Position numbers and translations under genes: made by a program. A model generated the notes under the pieces. The model made no database searches. It was not told the origin of the DNA and saw only the letters and a list, made by a program, of their open reading frames with translations. Shown here piece by piece: positions 1 through 11,143 of a stretch of DNA of 46,265 nucleotides. The number at the start of each line of letters is the position of its first letter. Positions within the stretch are counted from its first letter, which is position 1. The stretch spans positions 1 through 46,265 of the forward strand of contig CANFWV010000023.1 in assembly GCA_947450695.1 (NCBI GenBank), written 5' to 3'. Source of the DNA: Comamonadaceae bacterium. GTDB lineage: Bacteria; Pseudomonadota; Gammaproteobacteria; Burkholderiales; Burkholderiaceae_C.

Positions 1-20
1 TCTAATTCCTGGGCAATCAT
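1..20 (-). CDS. clpA: ClpA, N-terminal start only (cut by window edge)
   Basis: Only the first codons are inside the window: an ATG at 20-18 on the minus strand followed by codons reading M-I-A-Q-E-L, the usual start of proteobacterial ClpA, the AAA+ unfoldase that feeds ClpP. A Shine-Dalgarno AGGAAA lies at 25-30. It directly follows clpS on the same strand with a 64-nt gap, the classical adaptor-unfoldase pair. The identification rests on these few residues plus gene order. Confidence 0.8.
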
Positions 21-84
21 TGATTTTCCTTTCGGCTAGCTACACAAAATATAAAAACAGTTGAAGAGCAGATGGGGGCAGTTT

Positions 85-465
85 TCACAATTCAACAGGC
101 TCGCTGACACATTGCAGCGGATGACCATTTCGACGGGCGGCTTCCGTGACTTGATCGACCTTGCTGGCCGCAACATCTTTAGAGAAAACACCACAGACGC
201 CTTTGCCGTCCAAATGGATCTTCAGCATGATCTGGGTCGCGGCTTCCCTGTCTTTGTTGAAGAACTCCTGAATCACCACCACCACAAACTCCATAGGGGT
301 GTAATCGTCGTTCAGCAGCACCACTTGGTACATCTGTGGCGGCATGACTTTTTGGGTGCGGCGTTCAAGTACCACGGCACCGCCACCCTGCCCCTCTTCG
401 GGTTTGGAAGGCGTGGAAGTAGGCACCTTGTGCGGCGCGGGGACTTTAGGGGATTTCGTAGCCAT
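85..465 (-). CDS. clpS: ClpS, ClpA adaptor for N-end rule substrates
   Basis: A 126-residue protein. ClpS binds the ClpA N-domain and delivers proteins with bulky hydrophobic N-terminal residues to ClpAP in the cytoplasm. The N-terminal 35 residues are a Pro/Lys/Ser-rich disordered tail. The core begins near residue 40 with the family signature [17 protein letters not shown], followed by the long helix and the [13 protein letters not shown] segment. The acidic patch in LLNDDYTPM contributes to recognition of the substrate N-terminal amino group in known ClpS proteins. Length is slightly above the usual 105-120 because of the tail. It is followed at once by clpA. The cold-shock gene that often precedes clpS in betaproteobacteria is not seen here. 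Confidence 0.96.
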   Translation of the reverse strand: MATKSPKVPAPHKVPTSTPSKPEEGQGGGAVVLERRTQKVMPPQMYQVVLLNDDYTPMEFVVVVIQEFFNKDREAATQIMLKIHLDGKGVCGVFSKDVAASKVDQVTEAARRNGHPLQCVSEPVEL

Positions 466-696
466 GAATTCATTCTAGCGAGCCCTGCGGGTCGGTGTGG
501 CCTTCAGGGACATTGCTGTAGCAGCACTTTTTGTCAAAAATTTTTGGTTAACTCTTAAATATTACATTTGACTACAAGGTGGCGTTTGGAAAGTATTTTG
601 CACAGGCGGCGTCAACCGTTTAGTGAACCCGCCGTTGTGGGTGTAGTCCATTAAATTTAATGGGCGATGTTTCCAAAACTTAATAGGAAATTCCAA
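466..696. promoter_or_regulatory. Divergent intergenic region between clpS and the small secreted protein gene
   Basis: This 231-nt stretch holds the promoters of both divergent genes. On the plus strand a TTGACT hexamer at 569-574 is followed 17 nt later by AAGTAT, a weak sigma-70-like pair. An AGGAAA ribosome binding site at 685-690 precedes the ATG at 697. No further gene or structured RNA was recognised. Confidence 0.35.
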
Positions 697-915
697 ATGA
701 GCAAACTTCTCGCCATCATGATCTCTGGTCTGTTCGCAGCAACTGCTTTCGCACAAGCACCTGCTGCAAAGCCAGCGACTGCGCCTGCCGCTGTGACGGC
801 TCCTGCTGCGGCGCCGGCAGCGCCTGCCGCTAAAGATGAAAAGAAAGCTGAAAAGAAAGCATCGAAAAAAGCTGCTAAGAAAGCTAAAGAAGAAACGAAG
901 CCAGCTGCTAAATAA
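697..915 (+). CDS. Small secreted Ala/Lys-rich protein
   Basis: A 72-residue protein. Residues 1-19 form a signal peptide (MSK, hydrophobic LLAIMISGLFAATAF, cleavage after AFA-Q). The mature part is an Ala/Pro-rich linker followed by a Lys/Ala-rich tail with repeated KKA/EKK units, resembling histone H1-like tails. The start at 697 is chosen over an upstream in-frame ATG at 667 because AGGAAA lies just upstream and the signal peptide begins there. It is a single-gene unit closed by a strong terminator. Function is unknown; the basic, low-complexity, exported tail suggests an envelope- or polyanion-binding role, which is inference only. Confidence 0.75.
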   Translation: MSKLLAIMISGLFAATAFAQAPAAKPATAPAAVTAPAAAPAAPAAKDEKKAEKKASKKAAKKAKEETKPAAK

Positions 916-934
916 TTCTTAGTTTTTGGGAAGA

Positions 935-961
935 ATGCCCGCCTTAGGCGGGTATTTTTTT
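935..961 (+). terminator. Rho-independent terminator after the small secreted protein
   Basis: Stem ATGCCCGCC / GGCGGGTAT with loop TTA, followed by seven T residues. It begins about 20 nt after the stop at 915 and separates this gene from the DUF192 gene. Confidence 0.9.
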
Positions 962-1010
962 GCCCCCATTTTTGTCATCCTTTACAAGCCAGGAACATGT
1001 CGCATTTATC

Positions 1011-1511
1011 ATGCAGATCATGAAACACTGTCTTTTGCCTTCCATCACAAGCGCTACTCGGACCATTAAGTCACTTTTAGCGTCTTTGGCCTTCTTGGGT
1101 TCCGCCGCACTTTTTGCACAAAATGCGCCCCAACAAGACCTGCAACGCACAACACTGACGACGGGCATGTACCAAATCACAGCCCAAGTTGCACTCACGC
1201 CGCAGCAGCGAGAAATCGGGCTGATGTTTCGCAAAGAAATGCCTCAGCATGAAGGCATGATTTTCATTTTTGAAGAGCCTTCACAGCAGTGCTTCTGGAT
1301 GAAAAACACGCTGCTACCCCTTACCGCTGCTTTTGTGGCCGACGATGGCACCATTGTCAACCTCGAGGACATGAAGCCGCAGACCACTGATTCGCATTGC
1401 TCGACCAAGCCAGTTCGCTATGTGCTGGAAATGAACCAAGGCTGGTTTGCCAAAAAAGCCATCAAAGCCGGCGCACGTTTGAGCGGTGCGCCGTTCGACG
1501 TCAAGCGGTGA
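1011..1511 (+). CDS. DUF192 family exported protein
   Basis: A 166-residue protein from the ATG at 1011; an equally plausible start is the ATG at 1020. The N-terminal 40 residues give a basic stretch and a hydrophobic segment (LLASLAFLGSAALFA) ending at A-Q, a Sec signal peptide. The rest is the DUF192 domain, with the characteristic LTPQQREIGLMFRKEMPQ, the EGMIFIF strand and CFWMKNTLLPL. Biochemical function of the family is not established; members are small periplasmic or secreted beta-barrel proteins. The gene converges on the ThDP enzyme with only 6 nt between stops. The TTG upstream at 960 lies inside the preceding terminator and is not a credible start. Confidence 0.88.
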   Translation: MQIMKHCLLPSITSATRTIKSLLASLAFLGSAALFAQNAPQQDLQRTTLTTGMYQITAQVALTPQQREIGLMFRKEMPQHEGMIFIFEEPSQQCFWMKNTLLPLTAAFVADDGTIVNLEDMKPQTTDSHCSTKPVRYVLEMNQGWFAKKAIKAGARLSGAPFDVKR

Positions 1512-1517
1512 GCGTGA

Positions 1518-3212
1518 TCATGCGGCGACGCGTTTGGCGTTACGCGTGATGGCCGACAAGGTGCCTCGCGTCGTGATGACTTCGGGGTCCAACATGATTT
1601 CAATCACCGTACCCTCAGCACGACTCAATGCAGCCAACAACTCGGCTTCAAATTCAGCTGTGCGCGTGATGCGTACGCCGGCATAACCGTAAGCGCGGGC
1701 CAGCGCAGCAAAGTCCGGATTCTTCAAGCGCGAACCGCTGACATGCTCAGGGTATTCGCGCTCTTGGTGCATGCGAATAGTGCCGTACATGCCGTTGTTG
1801 AGCAACACGATGATGGTTTTGGCACCATGCTGCACGGCAGTCGCCAACTCTTGGCCATTCATCAAAAAATCACCATCTCCAGCGATGGTAAAAACCACCC
1901 GCCCAGTCGTGATGGCAGCAGCAATACCCGCAGGCACACCGTAGCCCATGGCACCCACGGTGGGCGAGAGCTGCGTTTTGTGACCTTTGACGAGACCGTG
2001 GTGTTTGTAAAACCGATGCATCCAACTGGCGAAGTTTCCAGCACCATTGGTCAGCACCGCATCTTCCGGCAAATGCTTTTGCAGCAGACCGACGATGGCC
2101 GGCATGTCAACATCACCCGGCAACGCTTGCGGCACTAAGTTACCCAAGTAATCCGCATTGGCCGATACACTCCAGGCCTCCCACGCCACGGACACAGGCG
2201 CGGTCAACACCTCGAGTGACCGGGCCGCGGCATTCATCGTGGCATTGATGGCCAAATCGGCCTGAAAAACGCGATTGAGTTCTTCCGCGCTGGCGTGAAT
2301 GTGAACCAGCTTTTGCTTTGGTTTCGGCGCCTCGAGCAGCGTGTAGTTGCCCGTCGTCATTTCACCCAAGCGGGGGCCGATGGCAATGATCAGATCACAT
2401 TCTTTGATGCGTGCAGCCAACTTTGGATTCAGACCAATACCCACATCACCAGCGTACAGCGGGTGGTGGTTGTCAAAGGTGTCTTGAAAGCGAAACGCGT
2501 TGCCAACGGGAAGCTGCCAGTTCTCGGCAAAGCGTTGCAATGCTTGGGCGGCTTGCGGGGTCCAGCCACCCCCACCCGCAATCACCAAAGGCCGCTTGGA
2601 GGCCAACAGCATTTCTCGCAGAGTGCGCAGAGCGCCCGGGTCACTCCAGGACTGCACGGCCTCCACTTTTGGCAAGGGCTGAGCGGACGTCATTTGCGTC
2701 AGCATGTCTTCTGGCAAAACCAACACCACAGGGCCGGGTCGGCCATTCATGGCTGTCGCAAAAGCACGGGCGATGTATTCGGGAATGCGATTCGCATCGT
2801 CAATGCGCTCGACCCGCTTGGCAAAACCCTTGGTGCTGGGACCGAAGAAACTGGCGTAATCGACCTCCTGAAAAGCTTCCCGGTCACGACAATCACTTGC
2901 CACGTCGCCCACCAGCAGCACCATCGGTGTGGAGTCTTGAAAGGCCGTGTGCACTCCAATCGAGGCATTGGTGGCGCCAGGCCCGCGGGTGACCATGCAA
3001 ACACCGGGCCGCCCCGTCAGCTTGCCGTGAGCTTCAGCCATGAAGGCAGCACCGCCCTCCTGACGACAAATCACGAAATCAATCTGACCTTGACGCGCAT
3101 GCAGCCCGTCAAGAACAGACAGGTAACTTTCGCCCGGAACACCAAAGGCGTGCGTCACGCCCTGTGCAATCAAGCAGTCAACGATAAGGTGGCCGGCGAG
3201 TTGTTGAGTCAT
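1518..3212 (-). CDS. ThDP-dependent enzyme, acetolactate synthase large-subunit-like
   Basis: A 564-residue protein with the three-domain layout of ThDP decarboxylases/synthases: N-terminal PYR domain with the catalytic glutamate at about residue 52 (CRQEGGAAF), a middle domain, and a C-terminal PP domain with the ThDP motif from GDG at residue 445 to NN near 473. It aligns by eye with acetolactate synthase/benzoylformate decarboxylase-like proteins often annotated acetolactate synthase. No regulatory small subunit (IlvH) is adjacent, and biosynthetic ilvIH would be expected beside ilvC beyond the right edge. A catabolic or other carboligase/decarboxylase role is therefore likely, substrate unknown. 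It follows an MFS transporter by 59 nt on the same strand. Confidence 0.85.
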   Translation of the reverse strand: MTQQLAGHLIVDCLIAQGVTHAFGVPGESYLSVLDGLHARQGQIDFVICRQEGGAAFMAEAHGKLTGRPGVCMVTRGPGATNASIGVHTAFQDSTPMVLLVGDVASDCRDREAFQEVDYASFFGPSTKGFAKRVERIDDANRIPEYIARAFATAMNGRPGPVVLVLPEDMLTQMTSAQPLPKVEAVQSWSDPGALRTLREMLLASKRPLVIAGGGGWTPQAAQALQRFAENWQLPVGNAFRFQDTFDNHHPLYAGDVGIGLNPKLAARIKECDLIIAIGPRLGEMTTGNYTLLEAPKPKQKLVHIHASAEELNRVFQADLAINATMNAAARSLEVLTAPVSVAWEAWSVSANADYLGNLVPQALPGDVDMPAIVGLLQKHLPEDAVLTNGAGNFASWMHRFYKHHGLVKGHKTQLSPTVGAMGYGVPAGIAAAITTGRVVFTIAGDGDFLMNGQELATAVQHGAKTIIVLLNNGMYGTIRMHQEREYPEHVSGSRLKNPDFAALARAYGYAGVRITRTAEFEAELLAALSRAEGTVIEIMLDPEVITTRGTLSAITRNAKRVAA

Positions 3213-3271
3213 GCCCGTATTGTGCCGCGACTGAAATCAAAAACGCAGTCGTGGCGTTCCTTCCCCGACAG

Positions 3272-4513
3272 TTAAACCAGCAATGGGGTAGGCGCGATTG
3301 ACGTGCGTCGCACCCGCCCAACACTCAAGGCACTGACAATCAAGACCCCTTGCACCAGTGCCAAGCCGAGCAACACGCCGCGGAAATTACCGTGGTCCAT
3401 CATCACGCCAAAGAAAAGCGGCGAAATAGCTTGTCCTATGTCGAGCCCCGAATACACCACGCCATAAACACGACCGCTCGCGTTGTCAGGTGTCGAGCGT
3501 TTGACCAACAAATCACGCGACGGCGCGGCCAGACCCGAGCAAAACCCCATCAAAGCAAACAGCACAGGAACGACGATAGGGGAATAAAAACTGCCGACAG
3601 CCAAAGTCACAGAAATCAGGGCGGCAGACCCAAAACCCAAACCGACAATGCGTTCGCAGCGTGCAGGGTTGGACGCCAGAAACCCGCCTGTCAACATACC
3701 GCAGGCATTGCCCAGCATGTAAACCGTCAGACACATGGCCACCAAAGCCAACGGTACGTCATGCAGTCGTCGTGCCGCCTCAGGGGCAAAGGCCTGGATC
3801 GCGCTCAACCCAAGGGCGTTGACAAAGAAAAAGGTAAAACACATCCAGACAGCCGGAATTTTCAAAAATTCCAGACGGCCCTCGACTGCAGTGGCATCCT
3901 TCAAGGGCAGAACAACCGGCAACGCCAACTGGCGCCGATTCATGACCAGCACGGCCAATACGCTAAAGGCCAACAAAGCAGCGACCAACAGCGCTGTCCG
4001 CCACGAAAATGCCAGCGTCAAGCTCACCAACAACACCGGCGCAAGCGACCAACCAAGACTTCCCGTGATGCCATGGACGCTGTAGGCATGCCCCAGCCGG
4101 GAGGGACTGACCTTGCGGTTGATCAGCGTGTAATCGACCGGATGAAAAACGCCATTACCGATGCCTGCCAGCACGGCGAAGCCGGCCAACATCGAGTAGC
4201 TTGTACTGATTGAATAGCCCAAGGCGGAAAGACCCAGCATGCCCAATCCGGCAAAAAGAATGGGACGCGGTCCGAAACGATCCACCACGAATCCAGACGC
4301 AGTCTGCACCACGCAGGACACAACGAAAAAAATCGTCATCAAAAATCCAAGCTCGGTATAGCTGACGTTAAATTCGACTTTAAGCCAGGGAAACAAAGGA
4401 GCCAACAACAACTGACTGAAGTGACTGATCATGTGAGCAAGGCCAACAAGCCCAATCACGCCGACGTCACGACTTAAGGGGGCGCTGTTGTTCAGAGGGG
4501 TCGAAGTCATCAT
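3272..4513 (-). CDS. MFS transporter, Fsr-like
   Basis: A 413-residue polytopic inner-membrane protein with about 12 hydrophobic segments. After the first helix it has HMISHFSQLLLAPLFPWLK and YTELGFLMTIFFVVS, then the MFS loop signature GFVVDRFGPRP. This N-terminal pattern resembles fosmidomycin-resistance (Fsr)-type MFS proteins. The ATG at 4513 (tandem ATG at 4510) is preferred over an upstream TTG at 4618, which would add a non-hydrophobic tail overlapping the divergent CAP gene. No clear Shine-Dalgarno is seen. Substrate is unknown; coupling to the ThDP gene suggests an organic acid or a toxic metabolite, by inference. Confidence 0.85.
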   Translation of the reverse strand: MMTSTPLNNSAPLSRDVGVIGLVGLAHMISHFSQLLLAPLFPWLKVEFNVSYTELGFLMTIFFVVSCVVQTASGFVVDRFGPRPILFAGLGMLGLSALGYSISTSYSMLAGFAVLAGIGNGVFHPVDYTLINRKVSPSRLGHAYSVHGITGSLGWSLAPVLLVSLTLAFSWRTALLVAALLAFSVLAVLVMNRRQLALPVVLPLKDATAVEGRLEFLKIPAVWMCFTFFFVNALGLSAIQAFAPEAARRLHDVPLALVAMCLTVYMLGNACGMLTGGFLASNPARCERIVGLGFGSAALISVTLAVGSFYSPIVVPVLFALMGFCSGLAAPSRDLLVKRSTPDNASGRVYGVVYSGLDIGQAISPLFFGVMMDHGNFRGVLLGLALVQGVLIVSALSVGRVRRTSIAPTPLLV

Positions 4514-4544
4514 GACGCTATCGTAATATGTTGCTGAGTCCAGA

Positions 4545-5435
4545 ATGAAAAATTCACTGATGAAAACACGCCTGAGCGCCTCGCGATTGATCGTTTTAGC
4601 TTGCTTCGTCGCAGGCATCGCTGGACCGGCACAGTCACAAACCCAGAGCTCGGTTGCAGATCCTCAGACTCTTGTGCAAGCGCTCAATAGCGTACGCGCC
4701 CGAGGTTGCAGCGGCATCCCCATCACAACCGTCGCCTTACGGGTTGACCCACGGTTGTCAGCGGCTGCAGCACGAACGGCGGTCGGAACCGAGCTCGCCG
4801 AAGCGCTGAAATCGTCTGCTTACCGGTCGCCTCGCGCGACGCTGGTAGCGCTCAGTGGTTATACCGGTGCGCCAGCTATTGCACAGGGTGCTGCGACCCA
4901 CTCCTGCCAGACGGTCATGGATCCGGACTTCAAAGAGATGGGCTTCTATGCGGCAGGCTCAAGGGTTTGGATCGTTCTGGCGGCCCCGTTTTCACCGCCA
5001 CTGACCACTGATAAGGATCTGATTGAAGCCCGTGTGCTGACTTTGGTGAACGAGGCACGCAGCCAAGCGCGTCAGTGTGGCAACGAGGCCTTGTCTGCAG
5101 CCCAACCAGTGCGACTGAGTGCCAAACTTCACGCCGCATCAGCCGCTCACGCAGAAGATATGGCGCGTTATAGCTACTTCAGCCACGCCGGTCGCGATGG
5201 TTTTCACGTCTCAGAACGCGCCAACCGAACGGGCTACGCATGGCGAGCCATTGGCGAAAACATCGCCTCAGGCCAGATGAATGCAGACTTGGCTGTGCAG
5301 GGCTGGTTGAAAAGTCCCTCGCATTGCGCCAACCTGATGATGCCCGGCTACACAGAAATGGGACTGGCCTTTGCCGTCAACCCAGAAAGCGCTGGCGGTG
5401 TTTATTGGGTCCAAGTATTTGGGCTACCCAAATAA
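4545..5435 (+). CDS. Secreted CAP (SCP/PR-1-like) domain protein
   Basis: A 296-residue protein. The N-terminus is a signal peptide (MKTRLSASRLIVLACFVAG, cleavage after AQS). Residues about 35-150 are an unassigned domain with paired cysteines. Residues about 160-296 form a CAP domain: ARVLTLVNEARSQARQCG, KLHAASAAHAEDMARYSYFSH, the GENIASG motif and SPSHCANLMMPGYTEMGLAF, with the His/Glu pocket residues of the family present. The ATG at 4545 is used; the in-frame ATG at 4560 gives a cleaner signal peptide. Bacterial CAP proteins have no settled function. It is transcribed divergently from the MFS gene and converges on clpB. Confidence 0.87.
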   Translation: MKNSLMKTRLSASRLIVLACFVAGIAGPAQSQTQSSVADPQTLVQALNSVRARGCSGIPITTVALRVDPRLSAAAARTAVGTELAEALKSSAYRSPRATLVALSGYTGAPAIAQGAATHSCQTVMDPDFKEMGFYAAGSRVWIVLAAPFSPPLTTDKDLIEARVLTLVNEARSQARQCGNEALSAAQPVRLSAKLHAASAAHAEDMARYSYFSHAGRDGFHVSERANRTGYAWRAIGENIASGQMNADLAVQGWLKSPSHCANLMMPGYTEMGLAFAVNPESAGGVYWVQVFGLPK

Positions 5436-5483
5436 ACCCAAATATCACTTGGCCAAGCACGACCGCTTACATGCTCGACAAGC

Positions 5484-8102
<2,619 letters not shown>

Positions 8103-8130
8103 GCTGACTCCGAAAAATTAGTACGTCTAG

Positions 8131-8156
8131 ATGTGGGGGCTTTCTAAATTTTTCAA
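8131..8156 (-). promoter_or_regulatory. Sigma-32 (heat-shock) promoter of clpB
   Basis: On the minus strand TTGAAA (8156-8151) is followed after 12 nt by CCCCACAT (8138-8131). This matches the RpoH consensus TTGAAA-N11-14-CCCCATnT except for one base. It lies about 30 nt upstream of the clpB start codon. Confidence 0.7.
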
Positions 8157-8219
8157 TAGCGAACAAAAAGGAACGTAACAGCCGTGCTCGAATGTTGAGC
8201 TTGACCCTAAAATAAAAGC

Positions 8220-8813
8220 ATGAATATCCATCAGGTTAGCGTTAGCTACAGCCATGAGCAAGACCGCTTTTGGGTACGCATCAACACCCGTAGCGATGAA
8301 GAAGTTCGGTTTTGGTTCACGCGCCGCTTGACTTTGGCTCTGTTGCCGCTGCTTGAGAAAGCATCGAACGAACAAATCGCGCGCCAATCCAGTCCACCGA
8401 ATCTGGCTGCGCCATTTAACGAACAGCGCCAGCAATTGCTGGAGAACTTTCAGCAAGAAGCCGCTAATTACAAGAGCGACTTCAAAACACCGTACCGCGA
8501 AAAAAGTGCTTCACTACCGCTTGGGCCTGAGCCGCTGTTGGTGACAGAGGTCAAGATGACGCCGCTGGCCGGAGCTGAACTTGAGCTCAATATCCTTGAA
8601 AAGCTTGCCGAAAAAACCCGTAGTTTGCACATCAAATTAGACGCGCAACTGACACGCGGCTTTGTGTCTTTGCTCGACCAAGCGTTGACCACATCGCAAT
8701 GGCTTGAAACCGAGATCGGCGTGAGCGTAAAGATCAACACTGGCAAGGCTTCGCGAGAACAAGACTCGCCAGCACTTGCGCATGATCTGGAAAAGCCACG
8801 CTACCTGAACTAA
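8220..8813 (+). CDS. Conserved hypothetical protein, soluble, helical
   Basis: A 197-residue cytoplasmic protein with no signal peptide or membrane segment. The N-terminus (NIHQVSVSYSHEQDRFWVRINTRSDEEVRFWFTRRLTLALLPLL) has a beta-hairpin-like start. A charged Gln/Glu-rich helix follows at about 60-90, and the C-terminal half alternates strands and helices (LHIKLDAQLTRGFVSLLDQAL). I do not recognise a named family. Its position beside clpB, divergently transcribed, and the lack of export signals are all that can be said. The stop codon (TAA, 8811-8813) overlaps by two bases the stop (TAG, 8812-8810) of the convergent monooxygenase gene, so there is no intergenic terminator. Confidence 0.8.
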   Translation: MNIHQVSVSYSHEQDRFWVRINTRSDEEVRFWFTRRLTLALLPLLEKASNEQIARQSSPPNLAAPFNEQRQQLLENFQQEAANYKSDFKTPYREKSASLPLGPEPLLVTEVKMTPLAGAELELNILEKLAEKTRSLHIKLDAQLTRGFVSLLDQALTTSQWLETEIGVSVKINTGKASREQDSPALAHDLEKPRYLN

Positions 8814-10078
8814 GCCTTTAACGGTTCAAGCGCAAATCCAGCCACCTGTTTGTAGTGCTCTGAAATCGCCCGTAACTCTTCTTGGCTGATGAGGTCGTCG
8901 ATTTTTTCAAACGGTTTACCACCACTCAGTTCATCGGCCTTCATGATGATGAAGTCGGGCGGTGTCGCGCGGTTGGTGAGCACAATTTTGGAGGTCGGGG
9001 CAAGACGGAGATTTTCGTAGCTTTTGAGCGCGACTTGGGGATCGCTTGCTTTGGACAATTCATCCGCCAAGGTACGGGCATCAATCAGGGCCTGTGCGGA
9101 TCCGTTAGAACCTCGCGGGTACATAGGGTGGGCGGCGTCGCCCATGAAGGTGATGCGCCCAAAGGTCCATTGCGACACCGGGTCTTTGTCAACCATGGGG
9201 TATTCAAGAATCTGCTCCGCATTCGAAATCAGTGCGGGCACATCGAGCCAGTCAAATTTCCAATCCTTGAAGATATCCAAAAAGTCTGAGGCCTTACCGG
9301 ATTGGTTCCAGTCATTCATGACAGCCGCGTCGCGCTGAATTTCGGCCATCCAATTGATGAGCTGATTTCCATCGGCGTCGATGTTGTCGACGATGGGGTA
9401 AATCACCATTTTGCCGGTCTCGATTGAACCCACGCGCATGTAGCTCTTGCCGGTCAAAATAGGCTTGTGCTTGGTCACGCCGCGCCACGTGTTGATACCC
9501 GAAAAAGCCATTTTTTCGTCCGGGTAAAACTGCTTACGGATGGCCGAGTTGATGCCATCACAGGCCACCACCACGTCAGCGCGTACCGAGGGTCGTGCAG
9601 TGCCCGTGGAGGGATCGACAAAATGAACAGTCGCTCCTGTTTCGTCTTGGTCAACGCCGACACAGCGGTGGCCCGTATGAATGTGCTCAGCGCCAATCTG
9701 GGCCACCGTTTCGTCGAACAAGATGCGGTGCAATTTACCCCGATGGATGCCGACCTCAGGCACTGCGTACCCGGCATGCCGCCCGCGTGGTTCACTGTAA
9801 ATGTACTGACCGTAGCGGTTGAAAAAGACACTCTCGAGGTTTTCAATCCCTGCCGCTTCGAGCTTGTCCTGCACACCGAGTGCAGCCAGTTCCCGCATGC
9901 CATGCGGTAAGAGCGTGATGCCCACACCCAATTCCTTGATCTCGGGAACCGACTCATAGACCTCGCAACTGATGCCTTTGCGCTTGAGTCCTAGGGCGAG
10001 CGCCAGGCCGGCGATGCCACCGCCAACAATGGCGATGTTGATATTTTTTGAAGGGCTACTGATTGACTGTGTGTTCAC
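8810..10078 (-). CDS. FAD-dependent group A monooxygenase (salicylate/hydroxybenzoate hydroxylase-like)
   Basis: A 422-residue protein. The Rossmann FAD motif GGGIAGLALALG spans 19-30. The mid-region DG motif (VACDGINSAIRKQF) and the GD motif GDAAHPMYPRGSNG from 313 are those of class A flavoprotein aromatic hydroxylases. Such enzymes use NAD(P)H and oxygen to hydroxylate, sometimes with decarboxylation, phenolic acids. A GTG start at 10078 is supported by GGAG 7 nt upstream. It is the last gene of operon A, 76 nt after a Bug receptor gene. Substrate is not predictable from sequence; neighbours suggest an aromatic carboxylate. The related PhzS-like oxidoreductases are an alternative. Confidence 0.88.
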   Translation of the reverse strand: MNTQSISSPSKNINIAIVGGGIAGLALALGLKRKGISCEVYESVPEIKELGVGITLLPHGMRELAALGVQDKLEAAGIENLESVFFNRYGQYIYSEPRGRHAGYAVPEVGIHRGKLHRILFDETVAQIGAEHIHTGHRCVGVDQDETGATVHFVDPSTGTARPSVRADVVVACDGINSAIRKQFYPDEKMAFSGINTWRGVTKHKPILTGKSYMRVGSIETGKMVIYPIVDNIDADGNQLINWMAEIQRDAAVMNDWNQSGKASDFLDIFKDWKFDWLDVPALISNAEQILEYPMVDKDPVSQWTFGRITFMGDAAHPMYPRGSNGSAQALIDARTLADELSKASDPQVALKSYENLRLAPTSKIVLTNRATPPDFIIMKADELSGGKPFEKIDDLISQEELRAISEHYKQVAGFALEPLKA

Positions 10079-10154
10079 TGTGTGCTCCGGTTTGGATCGT
10101 TAGCATACACACAATCCAATCGTTTTTTCAGCCTTTCAAAACAATATCAACATC

Positions 10155-11135
10155 TCAGTCAGCCGTGATGGCGTTGCGCTTGATCACAGCTCCCCAACGG
10201 ACGTAGTCTTGCTTGACCGTGGTAGACAGATCAGCCGTTGTGGAGGAGGCAGCATCCAGCCCTGCCTTGGCTAAAACGGCGCGCACATCGGGTAATTTCA
10301 TAATGGCTGCAATCTCGGTATTAAGGCGATTGATAACGGCTGAAGGCGTGCGGTTCGGCGTAAAGAAGGCGTACCACATGTCAACGTTCACGTCTTTCAC
10401 ACCCAGCTCTTGAAAGGTTGCCACACTGGGGGACACTGGATTACGGGTGGGGCCGCCAACGGCCAGTGCCACCAGTTTGCCGCTGCTGACAAATCCTTGC
10501 GCCACGTGAATGGGCAAAAAGCCGACCATCAATTCGCCGCCGAGTAAATCAGCCACATAACCAGCGGTCCCTTTGTAAGGGACATGCAGCATGTTGAGCT
10601 GAGTTTTACTTTTGAGCAGTTCCATGGCCATATGGTGTGGCGTACCAATGCCTGGTGAACCAAAGGTCACATCGCCGGGCTTGGCTTTCGCCATGGCAAT
10701 GAACTCTTGAAGCGACTTGATGCCAGTCTTGGGATTCGCGACCAACATCAAGGTGCCATAGGCAGCCATAGAGACGGAAGAAAAGTCGTTGACCGGATCA
10801 AATGGGACGTTCTTATAGAGCTGTGACGCCATGAGCATGGTGTTCGCGCCCATCAGCACGGTGTAGCCATCAGGCGTTGCCTTAGCCACCATGTCAGCAC
10901 CAATATTGCCGCTGGCGCCAGGCGTGTTTTGCACAATCACGGGTTGACCGAGTCGCTCACTGAGCTTGGGGGACACCGTGCGAGCAATCGTGTCCATGCC
11001 TGTCCCGGGGGTAAAGGGAACAACAATTTTGATGGTCTGACTTGGCCAAGTTTGTGCCTGAACACTGACTTGCCCGAAGCCAAGCAGTGCAAAGGACAGT
11101 CCGCTTAAAAGGAAACGTAATTTTTGAATGCGCAT
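10155..11135 (-). CDS. Bug-family tripartite tricarboxylate transporter receptor
   Basis: A 326-residue periplasmic solute-binding protein. It has a Sec signal peptide (MRIQKLRFLLSGLSFALLGF, cleavage after VQA-Q). The mature part shows TctC/Bug hallmarks: IKIVVPFTPGTGMDTIAR, VIVQNTPGASGNIGADMVAKATPDGYT, and the MLHVPYKGTAGYVADLLGGEL segment contacting ligand carboxylates in known Bug structures. The ATG at 11135 with GAAGA upstream is preferred; a TTG at 11147 would overlap the LigW-like gene stop. No TctA or TctB membrane subunit is nearby. Ligand unknown, presumably a pathway substrate. Confidence 0.9.
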   Translation of the reverse strand: MRIQKLRFLLSGLSFALLGFGQVSVQAQTWPSQTIKIVVPFTPGTGMDTIARTVSPKLSERLGQPVIVQNTPGASGNIGADMVAKATPDGYTVLMGANTMLMASQLYKNVPFDPVNDFSSVSMAAYGTLMLVANPKTGIKSLQEFIAMAKAKPGDVTFGSPGIGTPHHMAMELLKSKTQLNMLHVPYKGTAGYVADLLGGELMVGFLPIHVAQGFVSSGKLVALAVGGPTRNPVSPSVATFQELGVKDVNVDMWYAFFTPNRTPSAVINRLNTEIAAIMKLPDVRAVLAKAGLDAASSTTADLSTTVKQDYVRWGAVIKRNAITAD

Positions 11136-11143
11136 GATTTTCT

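Noticed and set aside
61..558. 165-codon plus-strand open frame
   Set aside because: It is fully antisense to clpS, with no ribosome binding site and no recognisable protein pattern.
2295..3275. 326-codon plus-strand open frame
   Set aside because: Antisense to the ThDP gene; composition (His/Gln-rich) reflects the opposite strand's codon bias.
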